35,355 nucleotides of DNA from a virus. The notes under the pieces were generated by a model, which saw only the letters and a list, made by a program, of their open reading frames with translations, made no database searches and was not told the origin of the DNA. Positions 24,756-31,584 of the stretch are shown here, one piece after another (the stretch's first letter is position 1; each line of letters opens with the position of its first letter). The stretch is from the IMG/VR virus record IMGVR_UViG_3300045051_000175, positions 1 through 35,355 of that record, one strand, 5' to 3'. A program made the translations under genes and the position numbers.

Positions 24756-25451
24756 ATGGAAACACTCATCGTTGGTTTCGGGTACAAAGCAAGAAATGGC
24801 AAGGACACGGCTGTTCAAGCTATTCTTGACGCACGGCGCGACAAGTTCGATGTTCGCCGCTATTCCTTCGCTTCGGCTCTCAAGCGAGAGGTCAACGAGG
24901 CGGCTGACAAGTGCGGCGGGATGTTGGGCCTGATTACCCGCCTACAGCTTGGTGGGGTCATCCCTGAGCTTGGCTTCCGTCTAAACAATGGGCTGCCCTC
25001 GTGGGTGACCTACGAGCCAGATGCTCCTGTGGACGCGGAGAATCCGTACGGCAAGCAGAGAACCTTGCTGCAATGGTGGGGCACGGAATTGCGCCGCAAG
25101 CTTGACCCCTTCTATTGGGTCAGGGCACTTGACAAGCAAATCACGGCGGACAAGCCGGGTATCGCGCTTATCTCTGACGTGCGCTTCCTCAACGAGGTGT
25201 TTTGGGTGAAGCACTACGCCGGGGACACGGTGAAAGTCGTCCGCTACGGCTACGACGACATCTTGGCGTCGTCCCACGCCTCAGAAAACGAGTTGACCAA
25301 CTACCTCTTCGACTACGAAATCAGCGTACTCGACGGAGAAGTAGAGCAACTCAAGAAAGACGCTGTAACCGTCTTCGACCTGATTGTTGAGGAGCGCACC
25401 CTGCCCTCTTACAAGCCAGAAGACTTTGGCCACGAAGTAGCTGCTTCCTAG
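24756..25451 (+). CDS. Deoxynucleoside monophosphate kinase
   Basis: The 231-residue protein begins with a P-loop variant at 7-18 (GFGYKARNGKDT), has SFASALKREVNEAA after it, RTLLQWWGTELRRK with DPFYWVRAL in the middle, and ISDVRFLNE at about 140-150. This order is characteristic of phage dNMP kinases of the T4 gene 1 / T5 dnk type, which turn dNMPs into dNDPs for DNA synthesis. ATG with AGGAG upstream. It complements the ribonucleotide reductase and dCMP deaminase on the other strand. Confidence 0.85.
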   Translation: METLIVGFGYKARNGKDTAVQAILDARRDKFDVRRYSFASALKREVNEAADKCGGMLGLITRLQLGGVIPELGFRLNNGLPSWVTYEPDAPVDAENPYGKQRTLLQWWGTELRRKLDPFYWVRALDKQITADKPGIALISDVRFLNEVFWVKHYAGDTVKVVRYGYDDILASSHASENELTNYLFDYEISVLDGEVEQLKKDAVTVFDLIVEERTLPSYKPEDFGHEVAAS

Positions 25452-25468
25452 CACACAAAGGACTTTCA

Positions 25469-25663
25469 ATGAACACCGTGGTGGAGAAGGTTTCAAAAGG
25501 GAATGTCACGGTCTACCGTGGCGGGCCATTCAAGGACTTGGTGCGGGCGTATAGCAGCGACCGTATGCAGCGAGACCCGAAATATAGGGAAGACGTGTAC
25601 AAGGCTATCGCGGAACGTCGTAGCCGGGGCAAGCAGAAACCTGCTACGAAGAAGGCGGCATGA
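25469..25663 (+). CDS. Small basic 64-aa protein, unknown
   Basis: The ATG has AAAGGAC upstream. The product has a short beta hairpin-like start (VSKGNVTVYRGG), then RAYSSDRMQRDPKYREDVYKAIAERRSRGK and a Lys/Ala tail, so it is strongly basic. Its stop overlaps the start of the protease gene by four bases, suggesting coupled translation. No family recognised. Confidence 0.6.
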   Translation: MNTVVEKVSKGNVTVYRGGPFKDLVRAYSSDRMQRDPKYREDVYKAIAERRSRGKQKPATKKAA

Positions 25664-26265
25664 GACGCGACTTTCTGTTGTGTGCTTTGCTGCTGACCGC
25701 GTTTGTAGGCTGGACTTTGGCAAGGCCGTCTCTTATGCCTACGGCGCATCTCATTGAGCAGAGCACCGTGCTTTCAGAGGGGCACTGCTCTGCCACGGCA
25801 GTAGGGCCGCACGCGCTCTTGACCGCCTCCCATTGCGAGGAGCCGACCGATGAGATTTACGTGGACGGCAAGAAGGCCAAGGTAGAGGGGATTCTGCGGG
25901 ACGGCAACGACCACTCCTTTTTGTTGTTGAGCGGTGTGGCGTTCGACAAGACCGCAGAGCTTGCAAGCCGCAAACAAGAGGTTGGGGACGAGATTGAGAT
26001 AGTCGGAAACCCGGCTAACCACGCGCTCTTGTACAGGGCTGGCCATGTCTCTGGGTATGAGTTCGGCTTCCCGCCCTACTTTCTGTACGACATCAACGCT
26101 TTCTTTGGAGATTCCGGCGCGGGCATCTTCCACGATGGCCGAATTGTCGGAGTCATCAGTTTCCTGCGTGTTGAGCAGGGAGAAGGCGGCACCAAGTTTA
26201 CGTTGGCGGGAGGCTTTGAATTGTCTTTCACTGACCAGCAAATCGCTGTTGCGAGGACATATTGA
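25660..26265 (+). CDS. Secreted trypsin-like serine protease
   Basis: The 201-residue protein starts with a signal peptide (MRRDFLLCALLLTAFVGWTLA), then a chymotrypsin-fold catalytic set: LLTASHC with His58, DGNDHSFLLL with Asp84, and FFGDSGAGIF with Ser152. Cys43 and Cys59 match the conserved disulphide next to the catalytic His. The fold length (about 180 residues after the leader) fits bacterial-type S1 proteases. It should act in the periplasm or outside. Such an exported protease is unusual in a phage; possible roles are lysis, receptor or immunity-protein processing, or virion maturation. It starts in the preceding stop (ATGA) and ends in the next TTG start. No propeptide or transmembrane anchor beyond the leader is evident. 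Confidence 0.85.
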   Translation: MRRDFLLCALLLTAFVGWTLARPSLMPTAHLIEQSTVLSEGHCSATAVGPHALLTASHCEEPTDEIYVDGKKAKVEGILRDGNDHSFLLLSGVAFDKTAELASRKQEVGDEIEIVGNPANHALLYRAGHVSGYEFGFPPYFLYDINAFFGDSGAGIFHDGRIVGVISFLRVEQGEGGTKFTLAGGFELSFTDQQIAVARTY

Positions 26266-26714
26266 GTTTAGAAGCGTACACGGCTGGCCTAGTGGATGGA
26301 GAAGGCTCCATTCAAATCAACTCTTCCACGAACGGAAGTGGAAAGAGCTATTGGGGCTTGACTGTTCAAGTATCGGGTAACTGCGGAGAAGTACTGACTG
26401 AGTTGCGTAATGAGTGGAATCTTGGCAGCGTAACTAAGTGGAGAGCTAAAGGAGCGAAGGAGGGTAGGCACTCTTATAACTGGCGTCTCTACTCAAAAGA
26501 AGCGGAGACCTTGCTTAACGCTCTTCTACCACACCTTAGAATCAAAAGACAACAAGCAGAGGTAGCTTTGAATTTCCGCACATTTGTAGCGGCAGGAAGA
26601 GGGTCTTTGACTGCTGAAATGTCGGCACAGAGGAATGCACTCGCATTACAAATGAAAACTCTGAACCAACGTTACGGCAAAGGGGTAGAGACTCCGTTTA
26701 GGGAGGCAGCATGA
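26262..26714 (+). CDS. LAGLIDADG homing endonuclease
   Basis: TTG start overlapping the protease stop (TTGA), GCGAGG upstream. Residues 5-17 (AYTAGLVDGEGSI) are the LAGLIDADG signature with the catalytic acidic residue; beta strands (WGLTVQVSG, SYNWRLYS) and a helix (AETLLNALLPHLRIK) follow as in the family. With one motif and 150 residues it would act as a homodimer. It is free-standing, with no intron or intein around it, and packed into the operon by four-base overlaps on both sides. Such genes spread by cutting related genomes that lack them. Confidence 0.85.
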   Translation: MSLEAYTAGLVDGEGSIQINSSTNGSGKSYWGLTVQVSGNCGEVLTELRNEWNLGSVTKWRAKGAKEGRHSYNWRLYSKEAETLLNALLPHLRIKRQQAEVALNFRTFVAAGRGSLTAEMSAQRNALALQMKTLNQRYGKGVETPFREAA

Positions 26715-27100
26715 CCGACATTCCTAAAGTCATTTGTTGTGACTTCGACGGCACCTTGTGCCACTTTGCTTACCCGGACATTGGGCCAATCAAGCCCGGT
26801 GCTAAGGAAGCTCTGCTCAGGTTCCGGGAGCTTGGATACCGCATCATCATCCACTCTTGTAGAACCTGCCTTTGGCATCCTGACATTTTTGGGGACAAGG
26901 ACGAAGACCTTTTCGACACTGCCAACCGCAGAGTCGTGCAGGCTATGGAGAAGTGGTTGAACGAGCACGACATACCCTACGATGAGATTGACTACGGGCA
27001 GAAGGGTAAGCCCACGGCGCAATTCTACATTGACGACAAGGGTGTTCGCTTTGAGGATAATTGGGATGAGGTTGTTCGGTTCGTGGAAGAGAGGACGTAA
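26711..27100 (+). CDS. HAD-family phosphatase-like protein
   Basis: Residues 9-15 (CCDFDGTLC) give HAD motif I with nucleophile Asp11 and Asp13; IIIHSCR (46-51) is motif II, Lys98 or Lys100 in GQKGKP a candidate for motif III, and FYIDDKG (106-111) motif IV with Asp108/Asp109. At 129 residues it has no cap domain. Small phage HAD proteins of this type are thought to dephosphorylate nucleotides or DNA ends, the substrate here being unknown. Starts in the previous stop (ATGA). Confidence 0.82.
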   Translation: MTDIPKVICCDFDGTLCHFAYPDIGPIKPGAKEALLRFRELGYRIIIHSCRTCLWHPDIFGDKDEDLFDTANRRVVQAMEKWLNEHDIPYDEIDYGQKGKPTAQFYIDDKGVRFEDNWDEVVRFVEERT

Positions 27101-27801
27101 TGGGTTCAGTTCAGGTGGATGATTTCAAAGCGGAGCTAGCCGCCCTGTCACGCAAACAGGCACACGTAAGCTTCGGAGTGCTTGGTGTTGTAGTGCTGAC
27201 GCTGGCTCTCATGGCCGTTGGCGGGTACGTGGCTATGGGGTTCTTCGAGCGCGCTCTGGAAAAGCAAGACGCAAAGTACTCAGTGTTTGTGGAGAACCAG
27301 AAGGCGATGCAGGAGCAGCTTCGGCAGGACGCCCAGACCATCGCCAACCTTAGCGTGCAGCAGGGGCAGAAGGTCGTGGTCATCCATGACAGAGACCAGA
27401 AGGCAGACAGGCAGATGGCAGATGTGACCAGCCCGAATAAGCCTGTGGAGCAGGTGGCGAGGGACTTCGGGGCACAGTTTGGCTACGAGCCGGGGATGAC
27501 GGCAGGGATGTTTCAGTTTACTGCCCCGCAAGTGCAGGGTTTTACTGCTCTCAAGATTGACCGTGACCGTCTCTACGCCGACTACGCCGACCAGAAAGAC
27601 GTGCTCGGCCTTGAACAGCAGAAGAATAGCTTGCTGACCAACGATGTAGCCATGCTGACCAAGACCAACAAGGAAGCTAACGAGCAGATTCAGGGATATA
27701 AGAAGCTGGCGCATCGCAGCAAGTTCCAAAAGTTTACGAGTGGGGCTTGGAAGGTGGGGTTGTTCGGGGCCGGGGTGTACTTGGGGTCGAGAATCCATTG
27801 A
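27100..27801 (+). CDS. Membrane-anchored coiled-coil protein (spanin-like candidate)
   Basis: The 233-residue protein has a short cytoplasmic N-terminus, a transmembrane segment at about 25-48 (FGVLGVVVLTLALMAVGGYVAMGF), then long coiled coils (about 50-90 and 165-205, with LGLEQQKNSLLTNDVAMLTK) and a short hydrophobic stretch near the C-terminus (WKVGLFGAGVYLGS). One anchor plus long periplasmic coiled coil resembles inner-membrane spanins, but it is longer than most and has a possible second membrane contact. No overlapping lipoprotein gene (o-spanin) was found in the +1 frame. The start overlaps the HAD stop (TAATG). Confidence 0.65.
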   Translation: MGSVQVDDFKAELAALSRKQAHVSFGVLGVVVLTLALMAVGGYVAMGFFERALEKQDAKYSVFVENQKAMQEQLRQDAQTIANLSVQQGQKVVVIHDRDQKADRQMADVTSPNKPVEQVARDFGAQFGYEPGMTAGMFQFTAPQVQGFTALKIDRDRLYADYADQKDVLGLEQQKNSLLTNDVAMLTKTNKEANEQIQGYKKLAHRSKFQKFTSGAWKVGLFGAGVYLGSRIH

Positions 27802-28208
27802 GGACAGTATGGATTGAGCCAGCGGCTCCGTGGTGGAAGTTCTGGGACACGCGGTGGTTTGTGTGCCGCTGGTCGAAAGAACTCATCATCGTCGGCAGTA
27901 TGCCGATGCCTGTTTCTATCGTGGTAGCAGTCGAGCACAGCAAGAAGTCGGCAGAAGCGGCGTTGGTCGAGTACTTGACTTACCACGCCTTCATCAAGTG
28001 TGACAGATGCAAACACATTAAGGAAGGGAGCGTTTGGGCAGACGGTAGCGGTAGTGCCGGGTGTTACGTGGTCGGCGGTGACGACAGCCATTATTGGAGT
28101 CGTTACGCGAACCCCGGAGAGCACCTCGTGTGCGACCAGTGTATGTGGTCTGACCCTCGCTATATCAAGGTGTACGGACGTGTGGGCTTCGTTCATGGTG
28201 GGTGTTAG
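27798..28208 (+). CDS. Unknown protein with two CxxC pairs
   Basis: A TTG at 27798 overlapping the previous stop (TTGA) is the most likely start, giving 136 residues; the frame continues left without a better start. CDRC and CDQC pairs about 50 residues apart suggest one structural zinc site. The N-terminal third is rich in Trp (PWWKFWDTRW) and a hydrophobic segment (LIIVGSMPMPVSIVVAV) follows. No family recognised. Confidence 0.55.
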   Translation: MRTVWIEPAAPWWKFWDTRWFVCRWSKELIIVGSMPMPVSIVVAVEHSKKSAEAALVEYLTYHAFIKCDRCKHIKEGSVWADGSGSAGCYVVGGDDSHYWSRYANPGEHLVCDQCMWSDPRYIKVYGRVGFVHGGC

Positions 28209-28443
28209 GTATCTCCTAGAGACCGGAGACGCTAATTCTAGGCTCGTGTTTCTGCTTCACGGAATCTCGGTCACGCTCTCAATGTTGATTTTGAGCGTGG
28301 CCTTTATGTTTGCTCATAATAGGGATGGCTACACAGAGATGGTCTTGGCTCTGGGTGGTTCAGGTGGGATGGCTGCGGTAGGTAGGATGCTCACGAAGAA
28401 GGATGGGAGTGACGGGCCTCTGCCTAAGCCTCCTGTGAGCTAA
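28195..28443 (+). CDS. Small membrane protein, holin candidate
   Basis: Starting from the ATG at 28195 the protein has 82 residues. SRLVFLLHGISVTLSMLILSVAFMFAH is a clear transmembrane segment, and MVLALGGSGGMAAVGRM a second, Gly-rich one before a charged tail (TKKDGSDGPLPKPP). Two segments, small size and a charged C-terminus match class II holins. It overlaps the preceding gene by 14 bases and is the last + strand gene before the terminator. A different small membrane function is possible. Confidence 0.6.
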   Translation: MVGVRYLLETGDANSRLVFLLHGISVTLSMLILSVAFMFAHNRDGYTEMVLALGGSGGMAAVGRMLTKKDGSDGPLPKPPVS

Positions 28444-28461
28444 AGCTTTTGCAAAGTACAA

Positions 28462-28491
28462 CCGGGGACTTAATCAGTCCCCGGCTTTGCT
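28462..28491. terminator. Hairpin between converging transcription units
   Basis: CCGGGGACT (28462-28470) and AGTCCCCGG (28476-28484) pair perfectly around TAATC. A further GCAAAG (28451-28456) / CTTTGC (28485-28490) pair can extend it. On the + strand a pyrimidine-rich T tract follows. It lies at the point where + and - strand genes meet; the stop codon of the - strand gene is in the loop. The - strand T tract is weaker. Confidence 0.75.
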
Positions 28492-28733
28492 TCTTCTGTT
28501 TTCGCTGTCTTCTTAGGTTTCTTTTTCTTAGCTGCATCCCATCGCGCTTTCTGCGCTTCGGAACGCCGCTTGCTCTCTGCTGCGGTGACTCGCCTCTTCC
28601 CACGCTTCCGATACACCGTTCGGCGCATCTTCCTGCGTGTCTTGCGTTCCCTTCCCGTCTCAAGCAATTCCGCTGCCTGATTCAGGCGCGCTGCCTCTGC
28701 TCGGAGTTCCTGTACCATTGCTTGTGTGTTCAT
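28470..28733 (-). CDS. Small highly basic protein, 87 aa, DNA-binding style
   Basis: The product begins with a short Ala/Glu/Leu helix (VQELRAEAARLNQAAELLET) and then a long Lys/Arg-rich part (RKTRRKMRRTVYRKRGKRRV). The segment RVTAAESKRRSEAQKARW matches the motif R-x-s-x-x-x-x-x-x-x-x-x-A-Q-K-x-R-W seen in many small bacterial regulatory or nucleoid-type proteins. It has its own promoter just upstream. ATG at 28733 was chosen over the longer frame because the promoter -10 box lies at 28742-28747, so an upstream start would not be transcribed from it. Confidence 0.65.
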   Translation of the reverse strand: MNTQAMVQELRAEAARLNQAAELLETGRERKTRRKMRRTVYRKRGKRRVTAAESKRRSEAQKARWDAAKKKKPKKTAKTEEAKPGTD

Positions 28734-28741
28734 GGGTGAGC

Positions 28742-28770
28742 AATGTACAAGATGAGACAAGGCGTGTCAA
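28742..28770 (-). promoter_or_regulatory. Promoter on - strand, TTGACA-N17-TACATT
   Basis: Read on the - strand, TTGACA (28770-28765), a 17-base spacer and TACATT (28747-28742). The expected start of transcription falls at or within a few bases of the ATG at 28733, leaving almost no leader. The -35 box overlaps the stop codon of the preceding 58-residue gene. Confidence 0.6.
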
Positions 28771-28943
28771 GCTTTCCTTCCAATCAGTTCTCGGATGCGC
28801 TCCGCAGCCTGTTCAAGGGCCAGAGCGTCGTCTTCGCAGAACCTCTGTGCGTCATCCCCACCAAACCCCGTTGTCATCTCTACGATTGTCTTCTTGGCAG
28901 CGTGCCAGTTGATGCGTACCTGCGCGTTCGTTTCTCTGCTCAT
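28767..28943 (-). CDS. Small 58-aa protein, unknown
   Basis: The ATG at 28943 overlaps the dCMP deaminase stop (ATGA) and has GAAGGG upstream at good spacing. The 58-residue product is mixed alpha: AQVRINWHAAKKTIVEMTTG then DALALEQAAERIRELIGRK. No family recognised. A longer start at 28949 is possible but lacks a ribosome binding site. Confidence 0.55.
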   Translation of the reverse strand: MSRETNAQVRINWHAAKKTIVEMTTGFGGDDAQRFCEDDALALEQAAERIRELIGRKA

Positions 28944-29377
28944 TCGCACCCTTCCACGTCATACAGCGCCAACTCTACGCCTGCTTCAAGATACAGTTGC
29001 TCTGTCTCTGCAAAGCTTGCAATCCAGCGTGGGTTGTTGCTGCGCGGGGCCACACACCGCTTGATGCCTGCCTGAATGACCATAGAGGCGCAGGTCGAGC
29101 AGGACATGAAGGGGTGGGTGTACAGCGTGCAGCCAGTCAGGTCACGCTGTGCAAAGATGATGGCATTGCGCTCACAGTGGACGATGAGGCGGTACTTGAG
29201 TTCCCTGTTGTTCAGGCGCTCTGGTAGGTCTTCCACGCCCTGTGGAAGTCCGTTGTACCCCATCGAGATTACCCGGTTCTTCGGGTTTACGATGACCGCC
29301 CCGGTTTGCGTGGACGGGTCTTTGCTCCACGAAGAGACCAGCTTTGCTACCTCAAGGAAACGCGTATCCCACTTCAT
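28940..29377 (-). CDS. dCMP deaminase
   Basis: The 145-residue protein (ATG at 29377, with GGGAG upstream; the frame is open further to 29419) starts [20 protein letters not shown], typical of phage dCMP deaminases. The zinc and catalytic residues are visible: HCER with His67 and Glu69, and SCSTC with Cys93 and Cys96, and [11 protein letters not shown] precedes them. It turns dCMP into dUMP, the substrate for thymidylate synthesis. The Pro usual before the first zinc Cys is replaced by Ser. It overlaps the rlpA-like gene by 26 bases. Confidence 0.9.
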   Translation of the reverse strand: MKWDTRFLEVAKLVSSWSKDPSTQTGAVIVNPKNRVISMGYNGLPQGVEDLPERLNNRELKYRLIVHCERNAIIFAQRDLTGCTLYTHPFMSCSTCASMVIQAGIKRCVAPRSNNPRWIASFAETEQLYLEAGVELALYDVEGCE

Positions 29378-29759
29378 AGAACGGCTCCCACCTGTATTCA
29401 TCACAATCCCTGCTTGCATCTGACCTTCCTAGTACTGCGTAGTTGACCTTGCCTACCCCACGATGCTTCATCCCTATGGCTTTTGCAGCGGCTTCGCTCA
29501 GGTCGAACACGCGGCCTTTGATGTAGGGGCCACGGTCGTTCACCCTCACCACTACCCACTGCTTCTCGTGAGAGACGAGTACGCAGGTGTTGAACGGCAA
29601 GGTCTTGTGCGCCGCCGTCATAGCGTGTTTGTTGAACCGCTCCCCATTCGCGGTCAGCCGTCCGTTGAACGGATAGCCGTAGTACGATGCCTTTACTGGC
29701 GTTGAGGACTGTAGGGCGGAGACCCACAGGACGAGGGCCAGCAACATCCCGCTAGCCAA
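29352..29759 (-). CDS. RlpA-like double-psi beta-barrel protein, exported
   Basis: A TTG start (29759) gives 135 residues; an ATG at 29747 is an alternative, and neither has a strong ribosome binding site. Residues 1-24 look like a signal peptide ([21 protein letters not shown]). Then the RlpA motifs appear in order: [54 protein letters not shown]. Residues Glu40, His51 and Asp86 align with those important in RlpA lytic transglycosylases. No SPOR domain. It is likely to act on or bind peptidoglycan during lysis. It lacks a lipobox. Unusual phage cargo. Confidence 0.82.
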   Translation of the reverse strand: MASGMLLALVLWVSALQSSTPVKASYYGYPFNGRLTANGERFNKHAMTAAHKTLPFNTCVLVSHEKQWVVVRVNDRGPYIKGRVFDLSEAAAKAIGMKHRGVGKVNYAVLGRSDASRDCDEYRWEPFYEVGYAFP

Positions 29760-30009
29760 TGGAAGTAGCGTTTCCCTTCTCGGTGGCCAACTTGGTTGAG
29801 TACCGTTTTGTAGGGGACGGGCGGTGATAACCGTCGGGGTTTCCTAGAAACATAGCTGGTCTTGGCACAGAAAACTCCTTTAGCTCCGCCGACTCCCCGC
29901 AAGCTTTGCAGGGAATCGGGTCTGACTTTTCTTTTTCGGCTGCACCAAAGGTCAGGAACAACTTCTCCGTTATGTGGCCCGCGCTGCATTCGTACTCGAA
30001 TATAGGCAA
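29752..30009 (-). CDS. FmdB-like zinc ribbon protein
   Basis: TTG start at 30009, with GGAG about nine bases before it. The 85-residue product begins [14 protein letters not shown] and has CKACG at about 34-38: the FmdB/putative regulatory zinc ribbon pattern, with one pair Cys/His (C8...H12) and CxxC. The C-terminal part is Pro/Ser-rich. Role unknown; such zinc ribbons are common small phage proteins. Its start is overlapped by the end of the HNH gene. Confidence 0.75.
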   Translation of the reverse strand: MPIFEYECSAGHITEKLFLTFGAAEKEKSDPIPCKACGESAELKEFSVPRPAMFLGNPDGYHRPSPTKRYSTKLATEKGNATSIG

Positions 30010-30446
30010 ATCAAGTTCTCCAAGAAGTGCGAGGTTTCTCGCAGTTCTTCATATGACAGTTTGTGCAGGAAGGCGCGTATTACATTGACAGGCCTACTAA
30101 CTGCTTCGAGATGGTCTGGGTTGACACATCTCCTGTTTCTACAAAGGTGGTCTAGGTGTTTCCCTTTCGGGATTAGGCCTTTGAACTGTACGTACACGCT
30201 TCGGTGGGCTAAAACAGCTTTGCCGTTTGCCCAATCGTTGCCGTACCCATCTTGGCGTATCTTAAGTAGCCAGTTCCAACACCCGGTAACCGAGTCAACT
30301 TCCCATCTGACCGTCTTACGTTGCACGCCAGAGTTTGCGTTGTGGCCTTGTATGAACCGTCGTGGCTTACCCTTTACTGCGCCGTACTTGCGGTCTGTGG
30401 CGGTTGCTATAGGAGCCAAACCACCACAGCCGCATTCGCAGTACAC
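29970..30446 (-). CDS. HNH homing endonuclease
   Basis: The 158-residue protein carries LAHRSVYVQFKGLIPKG followed by HLDHLCRNRRCVNPDHLE (about 97-114), an HNH_3-type site with His100, Asn109 and His112 and zinc Cys102/Cys107. The start MYCECGCGG is a further Cys cluster. It is free-standing; its stop lies 40 bases inside the FmdB-like gene in another frame. The gene begins right at the stop of the upstream 132-residue gene, so it seems inserted between two older genes. Confidence 0.85.
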   Translation of the reverse strand: MYCECGCGGLAPIATATDRKYGAVKGKPRRFIQGHNANSGVQRKTVRWEVDSVTGCWNWLLKIRQDGYGNDWANGKAVLAHRSVYVQFKGLIPKGKHLDHLCRNRRCVNPDHLEAVSRPVNVIRAFLHKLSYEELRETSHFLENLICLYSSTNAARAT

Positions 30447-30845
30447 TTAGGCAGCCTCAGCAGGAGCAGGGGCGTCCGCAGGGACTTCCTTCTGCACGAC
30501 TTCCTGCTCCACCTTGTCCACCGACTGCGTGCTGGCTTCGGGAGCCACGGGAGCTTTGATGAGCACGAAGCTGCGGCAGTCCGGAGTCACGCCGTAGGGT
30601 GCATCCACTGGCAGGTTAAGCTTCTGCTTGGTGTAGAGGATGAACTCTTGGAACTTCGCCTTGTGGCGCAGGTATTCCTGCTCGGCGGCGACTGCCGCGT
30701 TGTAGAAGTCCTTGATGATGGTGCCGATTTCTTCGCTGATTTCCACCTTTTCCGGCAAGCTGTCCTTGAGGGAACTAACTGCCTTGACGGTGGCGGACAT
30801 GGCTCCCGGATTGGGTGTTTCTACTGCCTTGCTCTCTTCTGACAT
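30447..30845 (-). CDS. Unknown 132-aa protein with Ala/Pro/Glu-rich tail
   Basis: AAAGGA precedes the ATG at 30845, which follows the methyltransferase stop with no gap. The middle is helical (EISEEIGTIIKDFYNAAVAAEQEYLRHKAKFQEFILYTKQKL is the clear core, about 35-77), followed by TPDCRSFVLIK, and the last 40 residues are Val, Gln, Glu, Ala and Pro. It is probably soluble. No family recognised. Confidence 0.65.
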   Translation of the reverse strand: MSEESKAVETPNPGAMSATVKAVSSLKDSLPEKVEISEEIGTIIKDFYNAAVAAEQEYLRHKAKFQEFILYTKQKLNLPVDAPYGVTPDCRSFVLIKAPVAPEASTQSVDKVEQEVVQKEVPADAPAPAEAA

Positions 30846-31376
30846 TCATAGTCCTTTCAGTAATGCCACGACGCAGACGCTTTCGTGGAGAATCTTGCCG
30901 CCCATGAACTCGAAGTCCTGCGGCGTCCAATGGGCCTTGTGCCGCTCTAACTCGTTGCCGTTGACCGCTCCCTGCTCACAGTAGTTCCTACCAAAGGGGC
31001 AGGACACGAGCACCTGCTTGTTGTGCTCCAAAAGGTTTCGTAGCAGGTCGTAGCCAACACTTTTTTCGACGTGCTCAAGGCTGTCCACAAGCAGTACGAG
31101 GTCAAACCCTGAGTACTGCATCTCTGTGAAGTTCTCGATGTGAACCGTGGTGTACACGTCCCAAAGCGGATTCCTGTAGCCCTCGAAGCCTTCCACACCT
31201 ACGATGCGCGTGCGCCAGTCTTCCTTGCGGATGCGCCCCGGCTCTATGTCCAGATACTCGCGGGCGATGACGCCGTACTTGCCGAAGCCACAACCCAAGT
31301 CGAGAAGTGACGTAGGACGGCTGTGGCAAATGGTTCTTGCGATGGTGGTCAGGTTGCCGGGGTCACTTACTGGCAT
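30846..31376 (-). CDS. Class I SAM-dependent methyltransferase
   Basis: The 176-residue protein has LLDLGCGFGKYG (about 24-35), the SAM-binding motif I, VGVEGFEGYRNP as the acidic motif II (Glu), and FDLVLLVDSLEHVEKS as motif III/IV. No NPPY or DPPY is present, so it is not a typical DNA adenine or cytosine-N4 methylase. The target is unknown; small molecules, RNA or protein are all possible. It overlaps the previous gene by 14 bases. Confidence 0.78.
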   Translation of the reverse strand: MPVSDPGNLTTIARTICHSRPTSLLDLGCGFGKYGVIAREYLDIEPGRIRKEDWRTRIVGVEGFEGYRNPLWDVYTTVHIENFTEMQYSGFDLVLLVDSLEHVEKSVGYDLLRNLLEHNKQVLVSCPFGRNYCEQGAVNGNELERHKAHWTPQDFEFMGGKILHESVCVVALLKGL

Positions 31377-31584
31377 CTGGCGTCTCTTCCTCCATGACCT
31401 TCACCACATCCTTGACGCGGGCTGCGTATTCCTTGTTGGTCTCTGGGTCAATCATGTTGAGCCAGCGCAACCCCATGACGGTGACTTTGTACTTCCGGCC
31501 CTCGTAGAGCACCATGTCTCCCGGTGCTGGTTTCAGCTTGGCGCGGTCGAACTCTTTGGGCACGAGCCTGTAGTCGAGCCTCAT
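31363..31584 (-). CDS. Small 73-aa beta-rich protein, SH3-like
   Basis: The ATG overlaps the endolysin stop (ATGA). The product contains PAPGDMVLYEGRKYKVTVMG and NMIDPETNKEYAARVKDVVKV, which suggests a small SH3-like barrel like KOW or similar modules. Ends with a Glu/Asp-rich tail. The family is not recognised. Its tight coupling to the endolysin gene suggests a lysis-linked or simply co-transcribed role. Confidence 0.6.
   Translation of the reverse strand: MRLDYRLVPKEFDRAKLKPAPGDMVLYEGRKYKVTVMGLRWLNMIDPETNKEYAARVKDVVKVMEEETPDASK

Noticed and set aside
26262-27100. Intron or intein around the homing endonucleases
   Set aside because: Genes on both sides look complete and the endonucleases are free-standing; no split coding sequence was found.
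29974-30450. + strand open frame opposite the HNH gene (158 aa)
   Set aside because: Antisense shadow of the HNH gene, which has a full motif; no domain on the + strand.
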